Positions 1 to 9,869 of a stretch of DNA of 48,034 bases are shown piece after piece. The notes below the pieces were generated by a model. That model saw only the letters and a list, made by a program, of their open reading frames with translations. It searched no databases and was not told the origin of the DNA. A program made the translations under genes and the position numbers. The stretch is from an uncultured Gemmatimonadota bacterium. GTDB taxonomy: Bacteria > Gemmatimonadota > Gemmatimonadetes > Gemmatimonadales > GWC2-71-9. Position 1 is the first letter of the stretch, and each line of letters opens with the position of its first letter. The stretch spans positions 1 through 48,034 of the forward strand of contig CALGOK010000217.1 in NCBI GenBank assembly GCA_937961295.1, given 5' to 3'.

Positions 1-2
1 TG

Positions 3-2579
<2,577 letters not shown>

Positions 2580-3590
2580 TGCTCGCCCCGAACAGCTCGG
2601 TCTGCAGCGGCTTCCACCGCGCCGACCCGCTCACCCGTCGCTCGCGACGCTCGCCCTCTGCGGCGTCGAACCCCGCCTCCTCCTGCAACCGGTGCAGCCG
2701 TTCGCGCAGCGCCGACGCATAGCCCTTCGACACGTAGTCTTCTTCGCCGAAGTGGCGGCGGTAGCGCGCGGCCAGTGCCGGCCGGTGGCGCTCGAGCCAC
2801 GGGAGGAGCGTGTTGCGGGTGGCGGGTCCCATCCGCACCGACCCGCCGGCTACCGCCACGGCACCGGCCTCCTTGGCCGCTCCGACCACCGCGCGCAACT
2901 CGTCCTCGCCGTCGGTGAGCCCCGGCAGGATCGGCATGATCAGCACGTCGCACGACACGCCGAGTGCGGTGAGGCGCCGCAGGGCGCGGAGCCTGGTGTG
3001 TGGTGCGGCACTGCGCGGTTCGAGTCGGCGCAGCAGTTCGCGATCGAGCGACCCGATGGAAAAGTGCACCGTGACCGCGTGACGCCGTGACAGCTCGGCG
3101 AGTAGCTCGGCATCGCGCGCGATCAGCGCCGACTTGGTGATGATGCCGAGGTGCAGCCCTTCGTGCTTGCGGAACACCTCGAGGAGCTGGCGCGTCACGG
3201 CGAAGCGCCGCTCCGCCGGCTGGTAGGGATCGGTGGCCGAGCCGATCACGATCGGCGTGGTGCCGAGCCTGGCGGGATCGATGCTCTGCTCGAGCACCTG
3301 TGGCGCGGTGACCTTGACCAGGATCCGGCGCTCGAATCCCTCGGCGACCGGCAGGCGCGCGGCCTCGCGCGAGGTGCCGGGCGCATCGCGCTGATTGGCA
3401 GCGCGCTCCACGGTCCAGCGGTGCGTCTCTCGTGCGTAGCAGTAGGCGCAGCCGAACTCGCACCCCACGTACGGGTTGATCGACCAGAACCCCATCCCGG
3501 TCGCAGCCGGCGGATTGAGCACCTGTCGTGGGGTGATGCCGATGTACGCGGTGCCCGACGGTGCGCGGTGGAGTTCGAGCCAGGGCTGGG

Positions 3591-3662
3591 GCGACGGGCG
3601 AGGGGCGAGGGGCGAAGCGCGCAGGCGCCGCACTTCGCGCTTCGCCCTTCGCGTTGTCGCGC
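3591..3662. repeat. Heptamer palindrome inside the radical SAM gene
   Basis: Left arm GCGACGG, GCGAGGG, GCGAGGG, GCGAAGC; right arm (reverse strand) GCGACAAC, GCGAAGG, GCGAAGC, GCGAAGT. The architecture matches the intergenic elements at 32272 and 47640, but this copy is translated in frame as an Arg/Ala/Pro-rich stretch between the start and the conserved core of the radical SAM protein. Confidence 0.7.
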
Positions 3663-3665
3663 CAG

Positions 3666-3941
3666 TCACCCGCACCTGCCCCACCCGCATCCGGGACAGC
3701 TGGCGCAGCCGCCGGCGCGCACCACCATCGTCCCGCACTCTGGGCAGGAGGAGGCAGGGGCGACGTACGGATTGCCGAGCGGTTCCGGGGAGCGCCACAC
3801 CACGGTGCGGCCGATGGCGACCGACGAGACCGCGAAGTCGGCGCCGGGTTCGGAATCGTCGTCGAGGTCGCTGACCCCGGAGGCGGCTATGGCCCGGGCC
3901 ACCGCCTGACGGGTGGCGAGAAGCGGGAAGGAAACCAGCAT
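3666..3941 (-). CDS. Small Cys-rich Zn-ribbon protein resembling the NrdJ C-terminal tail
   Basis: A 91-aa protein whose last 30 residues carry CPEC, GGC, ASC, PGC and GRC, i.e. C-x2-C-x9-C-x2-C-x2-C-x4-C. That spacing matches the Cys-rich tail at the end of class II (B12-dependent) ribonucleotide reductases, but no reductase domain precedes it here. The remainder is a short region with an acidic stretch (SDLDDDSEP). I chose ATG 3941 over the in-frame ATG at 3983 because GAAGAGG lies 6 nt upstream and because 3983 falls inside the promoter palindrome. It is the first gene of an operon with the radical SAM gene. A redox or metal-binding helper role is inference. The resemblance to NrdJ is from memory of the motif. 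Confidence 0.7.
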   Translation of the reverse strand: MLVSFPLLATRQAVARAIAASGVSDLDDDSEPGADFAVSSVAIGRTVVWRSPEPLGNPYVAPASSCPECGTMVVRAGGCASCPGCGWGRCG

Positions 3942-3960
3942 GGCAGGCCTCTTCGGGGTT

Positions 3961-4006
3961 TGTTCGGAAGCTATACCGAACATACCCCGAAAATCAGGCC
4001 CGTCAA
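3961..4006 (-). promoter_or_regulatory. Promoter with overlapping palindromic operator for the Zn-ribbon/radical SAM operon
   Basis: On the minus strand TTGACG (4001-4006) and TATGTT (3979-3984) are separated by 16 bp, a good sigma-70-type pair. A perfect inverted repeat TGTTCGG-N8-CCGAACA (3961-3967 and 3976-3982) overlaps the -10 box and the expected start of transcription near 3971. This geometry is typical of a repressor site. The regulator is not identifiable from sequence. Confidence 0.6.
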
Positions 4007-4016
4007 CAGGGGGTGT

Positions 4017-4490
4017 TCAGGGACCGGTGCAGGCCACCCGGCCGTAGCCGATCCGGAAGCCGCCCATCGAGCCATCGGGTCGCGGCCCCTCGACCATGGC
4101 CACGACCGAGTCCGGCGAGAGGCGGGTGTAGCTGATCCGGGTCGGGAAGTCGTGCGCGTGGTTCTCGACGGTGAAGGAGGTGTCGCTCACGGTGGTGGAG
4201 CGGAAGGCGGTCTCGCGCTGGCCGGACGGCAGCGCGGTGTAGACCAGCGTGTCACCCGAGGCATGGATGCGCAGGTGCTCGTAGCCCCGGACCGCGCCGC
4301 CGCGGACCGCACGCGAGGCGCCGACCATCATCCCTCCGGCCGGTGGCGACCAGAGCTCGAGCGTGACCCTGTCGCCGGTCCGGCTCTCCCAGCATCCTGC
4401 GAGCCAGGCGGCGCGTGCCGTCACGTCCTGGCCGGCCAGGGGAGGTGTCACCAGAAGGGTCAGCACTGCGATCAGTCGGGCGCGCGGCAT
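4017..4490 (-). CDS. DUF6265-like secreted protein
   Basis: A 157-aa protein with an N-terminal signal peptide (MPRARLIAVLTLLVTPPLAG). The mature part contains LAGCWES, PAGGMMVGASR, YTALPSGQ and AHDFPTRI, in the order I associate with DUF6265 proteins, a lipocalin-like family of unknown function common in Gemmatimonadota, Bacteroidota and Proteobacteria. Start ATG 4490 has GGAG 7 nt upstream. It is a single gene, divergent from the 4745 gene and running the same way as the Zn-ribbon operon downstream. No catalytic residues are known for the family. Confidence 0.75.
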   Translation of the reverse strand: MPRARLIAVLTLLVTPPLAGQDVTARAAWLAGCWESRTGDRVTLELWSPPAGGMMVGASRAVRGGAVRGYEHLRIHASGDTLVYTALPSGQRETAFRSTTVSDTSFTVENHAHDFPTRISYTRLSPDSVVAMVEGPRPDGSMGGFRIGYGRVACTGP

Positions 4491-4678
4491 CGATCAACTC
4501 CGTCGAGGGGTGAACGTGCAATCTCCCGCCACGCGCCGGGCGGAGCCAGGACGAACGCGACAGGAGGGTGCGGCCGATACCGTCCGGGTCTCCAGGGTGC
4601 ATCGTGGGGGTCGTTCAGGAAGGTCGCGGTAGTCCATCGCTCCTCCCGGACCGTTACCCAGGGCGTGTCGTGTCTGGG

Positions 4679-4684
4679 TAGAAT
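4679..4684 (+). promoter_or_regulatory. Putative -10 box upstream of the 4745 gene
   Basis: TAGAAT at 4679-4684 is a good -10 hexamer in an otherwise GC-rich 254-bp divergent intergenic region. A weak -35 candidate TTACCC lies at 4654-4659 with a 19-bp spacer. It would give a leader of about 55 nt for the 4745-6644 genes. Nothing else was recognised in 4491-4744. Confidence 0.35.
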
Positions 4685-4744
4685 GCGGCAGCCGCTGCCG
4701 GCTGGCAACACGGCGCAATCACCCTCGTCCTCCGGGGCATCTTC

Positions 4745-5233
4745 TTGCGCGTCCTCGCACTGCTCTGCCTCGTCCTCATCAATCCGGCCGATGCTGCGGC
4801 GCAGCTCCCTTCACAGCCACCGCTCGCCGACAGTGGTGTGGTGATCCGGGCCTGGATGGGCGACACCGAGTTGCGGGGGCGACTGCTGCAGCCGCTCCGG
4901 CCGGGCGCCGACAGCGTGCGCTACTGCCGGTTCCCGGGACCGCCCTGCGACCTGAATCCTCACCCCTCCCAACTTGGATGGCTGCGGCCCGCTGACCTTG
5001 ATCATCTCCACCGCCAGGTGGGGACTCGCGCCGTGCGAGGCGCGGTGATCGGCGGGGTCGGCATGTTCGCGCTGGGCCTCATCGGCGGGCTGACCCTGAA
5101 CGGTCTTTGCGAGTTCGACTGTCCTTCCGGCACCGAGATCGTGCTCGGGAGCATCATCGTGGGCGGCTTGACTGGCGGCTCACTCGGCGCGCTGATCGGC
5201 TCGGCGTTTCCGCGAATGGAGAGGGTGTTCTGA
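4745..5233 (+). CDS. Hypothetical signal-peptide protein with glycine-rich membrane segments
   Basis: A 162-aa protein that I do not recognise. It begins with a credible signal peptide ending near DAAAQ, has a polar middle with two Cys in RFPGPPCDL, and ends with two glycine-rich hydrophobic segments (GAVIGGVGMFALGLIGG and IVLGSIIVGGLTGGSLGAL), a glycine-zipper-like arrangement. The start codon is TTG at 4745, chosen because no ATG or GTG fits the signal peptide. The stop overlaps the next gene's ATG in TGATG, so the two genes are probably translated together. An envelope location is inferred. Confidence 0.65.
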   Translation: MRVLALLCLVLINPADAAAQLPSQPPLADSGVVIRAWMGDTELRGRLLQPLRPGADSVRYCRFPGPPCDLNPHPSQLGWLRPADLDHLHRQVGTRAVRGAVIGGVGMFALGLIGGLTLNGLCEFDCPSGTEIVLGSIIVGGLTGGSLGALIGSAFPRMERVF

Positions 5234-6126
5234 TGCGTGCGCCACGCACCGTGATGTTGCTCGCGCTCCTGGCCGCCGCCTGCTCCCGCTCCGAGCCGGA
5301 GCTCGCCCCGCTCCCGACGCTGCCGTTCGTGCTCGACAGCGCCCGCGTGAGCGCGCTCGCCGAGGGCGTGACGCACCGGTTCCTCTACACGAGCGAGGGG
5401 CCGTGGGCGATCCACCTGCTCGACGTGTCGCTCGACCGCTGCATCACCGCGCGCACGGTGAAGGGCTTTCCCGGCGCCGAGGGTCGCGAGCTCACCTCGG
5501 TGCTGCTCCGCCGACTGGCCGACACCATGCCGGTGCTCGGCGGGGTGAACGCCGACTTCTTCCGCTATGACCCGCCCGGCGTGCCGACCAACGCGATGGT
5601 GATCGACGGCCGGGTGATCACGCCGCCCACGCAGTACCCGGTGCTCGCCATCGACTCGATCGGCGTGGCCTGGATCGGGACGCTCGATGTGATCGATTCG
5701 TCGGCGGTGGGCCTGACCCTCGGGCCGCTCCACCCGCTGCACGCCGTGGGCGGCCGGCCGGTGATCGTGCGCGACGGCGCGCCGACCGCCGAGGCGCTCG
5801 ACACGGTGCCGTTCGCGGTGACGCGGCACCCGAGGACGGCAGCAGGGATCGCCGCGGGTGGCGGCCGGCTGCTGCTGGTGACCGTGGACGGTCGCCAGCC
5901 CGGCTGGAGCGTGGGGATGCGACTCGACGAGCTGGCGAGGCTGATGGCTGCCCTGGGTGCGGATCACGCCGTCAACCTCGACGGCGGCGGATCGACCGCG
6001 ATGGTGGTGCGCGACAGCACCGGCGCGGCGCTGCTGGTGGCCAATCGCCCGTCCGACCGCGAGGGGGAGCGGGCCGTGGGGAATGCCCTCGCCGTGGTCG
6101 ATCGCTGCCGGGCCAAGTCGCCCTGA
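5233..6126 (+). CDS. Phosphodiester glycosidase (NAGPA/DUF2233) family lipoprotein
   Basis: A 297-aa lipoprotein: the signal peptide ends in the lipobox LAAAC at about residue 17. The mature domain contains GVNADFFRY, PTNAMVIDG, TAAGIAAGGGRLLLVTVDGRQP and a terminal NLDGGGSTAMVV, which are the hallmark blocks of the NAGPA-like family (phosphodiester glycosidase/exopolysaccharide-associated proteins). The likely role is hydrolysis of a sugar phosphodiester or a related envelope glycan linkage; the substrate cannot be told. Start ATG 5233 has GGAGAGGG upstream and overlaps the previous stop. Confidence 0.85.
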   Translation: MRAPRTVMLLALLAAACSRSEPELAPLPTLPFVLDSARVSALAEGVTHRFLYTSEGPWAIHLLDVSLDRCITARTVKGFPGAEGRELTSVLLRRLADTMPVLGGVNADFFRYDPPGVPTNAMVIDGRVITPPTQYPVLAIDSIGVAWIGTLDVIDSSAVGLTLGPLHPLHAVGGRPVIVRDGAPTAEALDTVPFAVTRHPRTAAGIAAGGGRLLLVTVDGRQPGWSVGMRLDELARLMAALGADHAVNLDGGGSTAMVVRDSTGAALLVANRPSDREGERAVGNALAVVDRCRAKSP

Positions 6127-6194
6127 TCGAATCCTTGCAGCGCGTCCGGGCGTCGGGAGACAGATTCACGATTCACCCCGACCGGAGCCATGCC

Positions 6195-6644
6195 ATGCGG
6201 GTCGCCCTTTCCCTCACCGTCGTTCTCGCCGCGTGCACCCCGGCCCCCGAGGCGGGGCCGGCTGCCGATCCCGCCGCGGTGCGCGAGGAACTGCTAGCCG
6301 CCGACCGCGCCTTTGCCGAGAGCGCTGACCGCGACGGACTGGAGGGCTGGATGTCGTGGTATGCCGACGACGGCGTGCGGCTGCAGATGGGGGGCGAGGT
6401 GGCCCAGGGCCGCGACGCGATCCGCCGGTTCGACGAGGCGCTGTTCGCCGACACCACCATGATCCTCCGCTGGGATCCGACCAACGCCGGCGCGTTCGGT
6501 GACGGATCGCACGGGTTCACCACTGGCCGCGGCGCGCTGGTCTCCCGGTACGGTGGCGACACCGCATGGACGGGACACTACATCACCATCTGGCGTCGCG
6601 GCGGCGACGGCCGCTGGCAGGTGATCCTTGACACCGGGAGCTGA
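6195..6644 (+). CDS. SnoaL-like/DUF4440 (NTF2-fold) lipoprotein
   Basis: A 149-aa protein starting MRVALSLTVVLAAC, with a lipobox ending at Cys14, then a single NTF2-like domain: the helix LLAADRAFAESADRDGLEGWMSWYADDGV, GRDAIRRF, and C-terminal strands ending WRRGGDGRWQVILD. This fits DUF4440/SnoaL-like polyketide-cyclase-fold proteins, many of which have no known activity. I chose ATG 6195 (CCGGAG upstream) over an in-frame codon at 6135 because it starts the signal peptide. It overlaps the next gene by 17 bp. Confidence 0.8.
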   Translation: MRVALSLTVVLAACTPAPEAGPAADPAAVREELLAADRAFAESADRDGLEGWMSWYADDGVRLQMGGEVAQGRDAIRRFDEALFADTTMILRWDPTNAGAFGDGSHGFTTGRGALVSRYGGDTAWTGHYITIWRRGGDGRWQVILDTGS

Positions 6645-7161
6645 GGGGACCAAACGGGCGCCCCGGTTCGCCGAACCCCCGGACGCGGCGGAAGTCGCCC
6701 GCGTGGTGAACCTCGCCTATCGGGTCGAGGACTTCTTCATCCGCGGGGATCGCACCGATCCCGGCGACGCGCTGGAGCGCATCGCGCGCCCTGGTGCGGG
6801 GTTCCTGGTGATCGATGACGAGCAGCCCGGGCGACTCGCCGCGGCGGTGTACGTGGAGCGTCGCGGGAAGGTCGGATACTTCGGCCTGTTGGCGGTCGAT
6901 CCCGTGCACCAGGGAAGGGGCTTGGCGCGCCGGGTGATCGCCGCGGTGGAGGAGCACTTCGCACGCCTCGGCTGCGAGGCGGTCGAGATCGACGTGGTGA
7001 ACCTCCGCACCGAGCTGCCCGCGTTCTACGAGACGCTGGGGTACGCCCCGACCGGAACCGCGCCGTTCAAGGACGCGTACAAGCTCAAGCGGCCGGCGGA
7101 GATGATCCTGATGCGCAGGGCTATCATTCCTCCCGTGCCCGATCCGACCGGGGAGCCGTGA
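6628..7161 (+). CDS. GNAT family N-acetyltransferase
   Basis: A 177-aa single-domain acetyltransferase. The acetyl-CoA-binding motif A is visible as LLAVDPVHQGRGLARRVI (Q-x-x-G-x-G/A), with a following motif B region VVNLRTELPAFYETLGYAPTG (YetLGY). The substrate is unknown. The start appears to be TTG at 6628, inside the 3' end of the preceding lipoprotein gene. The stop overlaps the ATG of the next gene (TGATG), so 6195-7430 is probably one transcriptional unit. Confidence 0.85.
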   Translation: MTPGAEGTKRAPRFAEPPDAAEVARVVNLAYRVEDFFIRGDRTDPGDALERIARPGAGFLVIDDEQPGRLAAAVYVERRGKVGYFGLLAVDPVHQGRGLARRVIAAVEEHFARLGCEAVEIDVVNLRTELPAFYETLGYAPTGTAPFKDAYKLKRPAEMILMRRAIIPPVPDPTGEP

Positions 7162-7430
7162 TGCCCTGCCTGTTCGTCCTGCTCGCCTTCGCCGTCCCGC
7201 GACTCGTCGCGGTGCTGCTGTGGCTGTTCACCACCTGGTTCGCCGGCGTCTTCGCGACACTCCTGTGGCCGGTGCTGGGCTTCCTCTTCATGCCCACCAC
7301 CATGCTGTGGTATTCGGCGGTGGTGAACTGGTGGGGTGGCCAGTGGTCGCTCTGGCCGGTGGTGGGGATGGTGTTCGCGGTGATGATGGACCTCTCGCAG
7401 TCGCAGGGCGCCCGTGGACGCAGGGGCTGA
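7161..7430 (+). CDS. Small hydrophobic membrane protein
   Basis: An 89-aa protein made almost entirely of hydrophobic residues, with two or three predicted membrane segments (LLAFAVPRLVAVLLWLF, GVFATLLWPVLGFLFMP and SLWPVVGMVFAVMM) and a short charged tail. It is rich in Trp. I do not recognise a named family. ATG 7161 overlaps the GNAT stop; an in-frame GTG at 7158 is the only alternative. Translational coupling to the GNAT gene is likely. Confidence 0.6.
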   Translation: MPCLFVLLAFAVPRLVAVLLWLFTTWFAGVFATLLWPVLGFLFMPTTMLWYSAVVNWWGGQWSLWPVVGMVFAVMMDLSQSQGARGRRG

Positions 7431-7467
7431 AGCCCGAAACCCTTCTTGCACGTTCGGAGCTGTCCGC

Positions 7468-8574
7468 ATGACCCGATGGTCGCTGCTCGCCGTCTCGGTG
7501 TTTGCCGTTCCGCTGTCGGCGCAGACGCGCCAGCCGGAGATTCCGGTGCCCTCGATCATCGAGTACCGGCCCCGGTCGACGCTGGTGGTGACCGAGCACC
7601 CGGTGCCGCGGCCGAGGTTCCCGGTGGTGGACTTCCATGGGCATCCTCCCCGGCTCACCTCGCCCGAGGTGGTGCGGCAGGTGGTGGCGCAGATGGATGC
7701 GATCGGGATCGGCGTGATGGTGAGCGCCAACAACAATGGCGGCGAGTCACTCCGGCAGCAGCTCGCGGCGATCGAGGCGGCCGGGCAGTCGCACCGGTTC
7801 GCGCTGTTCACCGGACTCGACCTGCGCGACGTGGGGCCGGGCTCGGGTGCGCGGATCGCGGCCCAGCTCGAGGCCGACGTGCGCGCCGGGGCAAGGGGCG
7901 TCGGCGAGATCGGCAAGGGATTCGGCCTCACCATCCGCAAGGCCGACGGCTCGCGCCTGGCGCTCGACGATCCCGAGCTTGACCCCGTGTGGCGCACCGC
8001 AGCGCGGCTCAACATCCCGGTGTTCATCCACACCGGCGACCCGGCGGAGTTCTTCGAGCCGCTCGACTACACCAACGAGCGCTGGCTCGAGATGGCGCTC
8101 TTCCCCAACCGCCGCTTCAATGATCGCGCGCAGTACCCCACGTTCGATGCGCTGATGGCGGAGCGTGATCGCCTGCTCGCGCGCCACCCCGAGACCACGT
8201 GGGTCCTCGCCCACCTCGGCTGGCACGCGCAGGACCTGGGCCGGCTCGGAAGGATCCTTGACCGGCATCCCAACGTGCACGCGGAGATCGGGGCGATCCT
8301 CTACGACCTGGGGCGGCAGCCGCGCGCGGCGCACGCCTTCTTCGTGCGGTACCAGGACCGGCTGCTCTTCGGCAAGGACTCGTTCCGGCCCGAGGAGTAC
8401 CCGTACTACTGGCGCGTGCTCGAGACCGAGGACGAGTACTTCGACTACTATCGTGATTACCACGCCTTCTGGAAGCTCTACGGCATGGGGCTTCCCGACG
8501 ACGTGCTGCGCAAGCTGTATCAGGGCAACGCCGCGCGGATCATCCCCGGGACGCCGCGCCGCGCGCTGCAGTGA
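7468..8574 (+). CDS. Secreted amidohydrolase family (PF04909-type) protein
   Basis: A 368-aa metal-dependent hydrolase of the amidohydrolase_2 group, preceded by a signal peptide ending SAQ. Metal-ligand candidates are the HxH-like VDFHGHPP near the N-terminus, FIHTGD in the middle and the LAHLGWH block. LFGKDSF follows on a late strand, where a metal-site Asp is expected. A TIM barrel is expected. Export is unusual for the superfamily but common in this type of genome. Start ATG 7468 follows GGAG. It lies 15 bp upstream of an M28 peptidase gene in the same direction. The substrate is unknown. Confidence 0.82.
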   Translation: MTRWSLLAVSVFAVPLSAQTRQPEIPVPSIIEYRPRSTLVVTEHPVPRPRFPVVDFHGHPPRLTSPEVVRQVVAQMDAIGIGVMVSANNNGGESLRQQLAAIEAAGQSHRFALFTGLDLRDVGPGSGARIAAQLEADVRAGARGVGEIGKGFGLTIRKADGSRLALDDPELDPVWRTAARLNIPVFIHTGDPAEFFEPLDYTNERWLEMALFPNRRFNDRAQYPTFDALMAERDRLLARHPETTWVLAHLGWHAQDLGRLGRILDRHPNVHAEIGAILYDLGRQPRAAHAFFVRYQDRLLFGKDSFRPEEYPYYWRVLETEDEYFDYYRDYHAFWKLYGMGLPDDVLRKLYQGNAARIIPGTPRRALQ

Positions 8575-8589
8575 GCTGACGCCGCCCCC

Positions 8590-9810
8590 ATGCGGAGATT
8601 CCCCGTGCGCCACATCGCCCTCGTGCTCTGCGGCACCGCGTTGGTGCTGACGCCACCGGCTGCTGCGCAGGACCGGGCTGCCGATCCGGCCCGCCATCTC
8701 GTCGGTCACCTGGGACTGGAGTCGTACAAGGCGACCATCAAGGGGCTCACCGCGTTCGGTGACCGGCGGCAGGGCACCGATCGCAATCGCGCCGCGATCG
8801 ACTGGATCGAGGCGCAGCTGCGATCGTACGGGTGCACCGCCACCGAGCGGATGACCTACGAGTACACCGGCCGGCAGGTGCGCGACAGCGTGCCGCCGGC
8901 ACGCGAGTGGGTGAACCCCAATGGGGCCGAGCGGCCGCGGCTCGATCGCCGCGGCAACGTGATCAAGGGGAACACGGGGCCGACCGGCGTCAACATGGAC
9001 CCGATGCGGCAGCCCGACTCCGCGCTCCGCGCCATCAACGCGCAGCCCGACACGCCGGGGCCGCGCGAGCAGGTGTGGTGCACCAAGATCGGCACCACGC
9101 GCCCGGACGAGATGATCATCGTCGGCGCCCACATGGACGGCCACGGCGACGGCGCCGCGGCGAACGACGACGGCTCGGGCACCGCGATCGTGATGGAGCT
9201 GGCGCGGGTGCTCAACGCGCCGGGGGTCGCCAGCGATCGATCGATCCGGTTCGTGCTCTGGAACAACGAGGAGACCGGGCTCAACGGCAGCCGCGCCTAT
9301 GTGGAGCAGCGACGCGCGCTGCAGGGGATCGAGTCGCCCGCGGGGTCGGGGCGCTACCCCGAGCCGCGCTGGGTGGCGATGATCCAGCACGACATGATGC
9401 TGTTCGACCACGGCGCGCCGCGCGCCGACGGCACCGTGTCGCCGGTCCAGCGTCCCGAGGCCGACGTGAACATCGAGTTCGCGGGGTCGTCGGCGCACGC
9501 GGCGGCGGCGGCCGAGCTGGCGTGGCTGTTCCGGCGCGCCAACGAGCGCTACGCCACCGACTATCCGGCCGCGGTGGGCGACCGGATGAGCAACACCGAT
9601 TCGCAGGCATTCCAGGATCACGTTCCCGCGATCTCGCTGCGGGAGAACGAGCGGCTGGCGCACATCGGCACCGGCTGGGATCCGCACTGGCACCAGCCCA
9701 CCGACGTGTACGAAACGTTTTCCGACGACGACTTCCGGCTGGGGCTCAACGCCGCGCAGACCACGCTGGCTGCGCTGGTGGAGCTCGCCGGTGTGACCGT
9801 GGCGCCGTGA
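8590..9810 (+). CDS. M28 family zinc metallopeptidase, secreted
   Basis: A 406-aa aminopeptidase-type enzyme with a signal peptide ending AAAQ. The co-catalytic zinc site is readable: GAHMDGHGD (His and Asp region), NDDGSG (bridging Asp), NNEETG (catalytic Glu and ligand Glu), MIQHDM (Asp) and PHWHQPTD (His). All key residues appear present, so it should be active in the periplasm or outside the cell. Length is typical for the family once an insertion rich in Pro/Arg (about residues 95-145) is counted. It sits between an amidohydrolase and a sugar dehydrogenase gene in the same direction, suggesting a scavenging set. Confidence 0.92.
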   Translation: MRRFPVRHIALVLCGTALVLTPPAAAQDRAADPARHLVGHLGLESYKATIKGLTAFGDRRQGTDRNRAAIDWIEAQLRSYGCTATERMTYEYTGRQVRDSVPPAREWVNPNGAERPRLDRRGNVIKGNTGPTGVNMDPMRQPDSALRAINAQPDTPGPREQVWCTKIGTTRPDEMIIVGAHMDGHGDGAAANDDGSGTAIVMELARVLNAPGVASDRSIRFVLWNNEETGLNGSRAYVEQRRALQGIESPAGSGRYPEPRWVAMIQHDMMLFDHGAPRADGTVSPVQRPEADVNIEFAGSSAHAAAAAELAWLFRRANERYATDYPAAVGDRMSNTDSQAFQDHVPAISLRENERLAHIGTGWDPHWHQPTDVYETFSDDDFRLGLNAAQTTLAALVELAGVTVAP

Positions 9811-9869
9811 AGGCGTCACCACGGGCGCACCGCTGGCCGCGCATCGACCAGAATTCAAGGAGTGGCACC

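Noticed and set aside
3961..3982. LexA box or NrdR box
   Set aside because: The arms are TGTTCGG...CCGAACA with 8 bp between, the reverse polarity of GAAC-N4-GTTC, and there is no ACACTATATAGTGT-type core.
4494..4718. Small minus-strand open frames between the DUF6265 and 4745 genes
   Set aside because: Arg/Pro-rich translations without ribosome sites or codon bias; the area looks like a plain divergent promoter region.
7747..9858. A 703-codon minus-strand open frame opposite the amidohydrolase and M28 genes
   Set aside because: Low-complexity Arg/His/Val translation without motifs; the plus-strand genes have clear active sites and ribosome sites.
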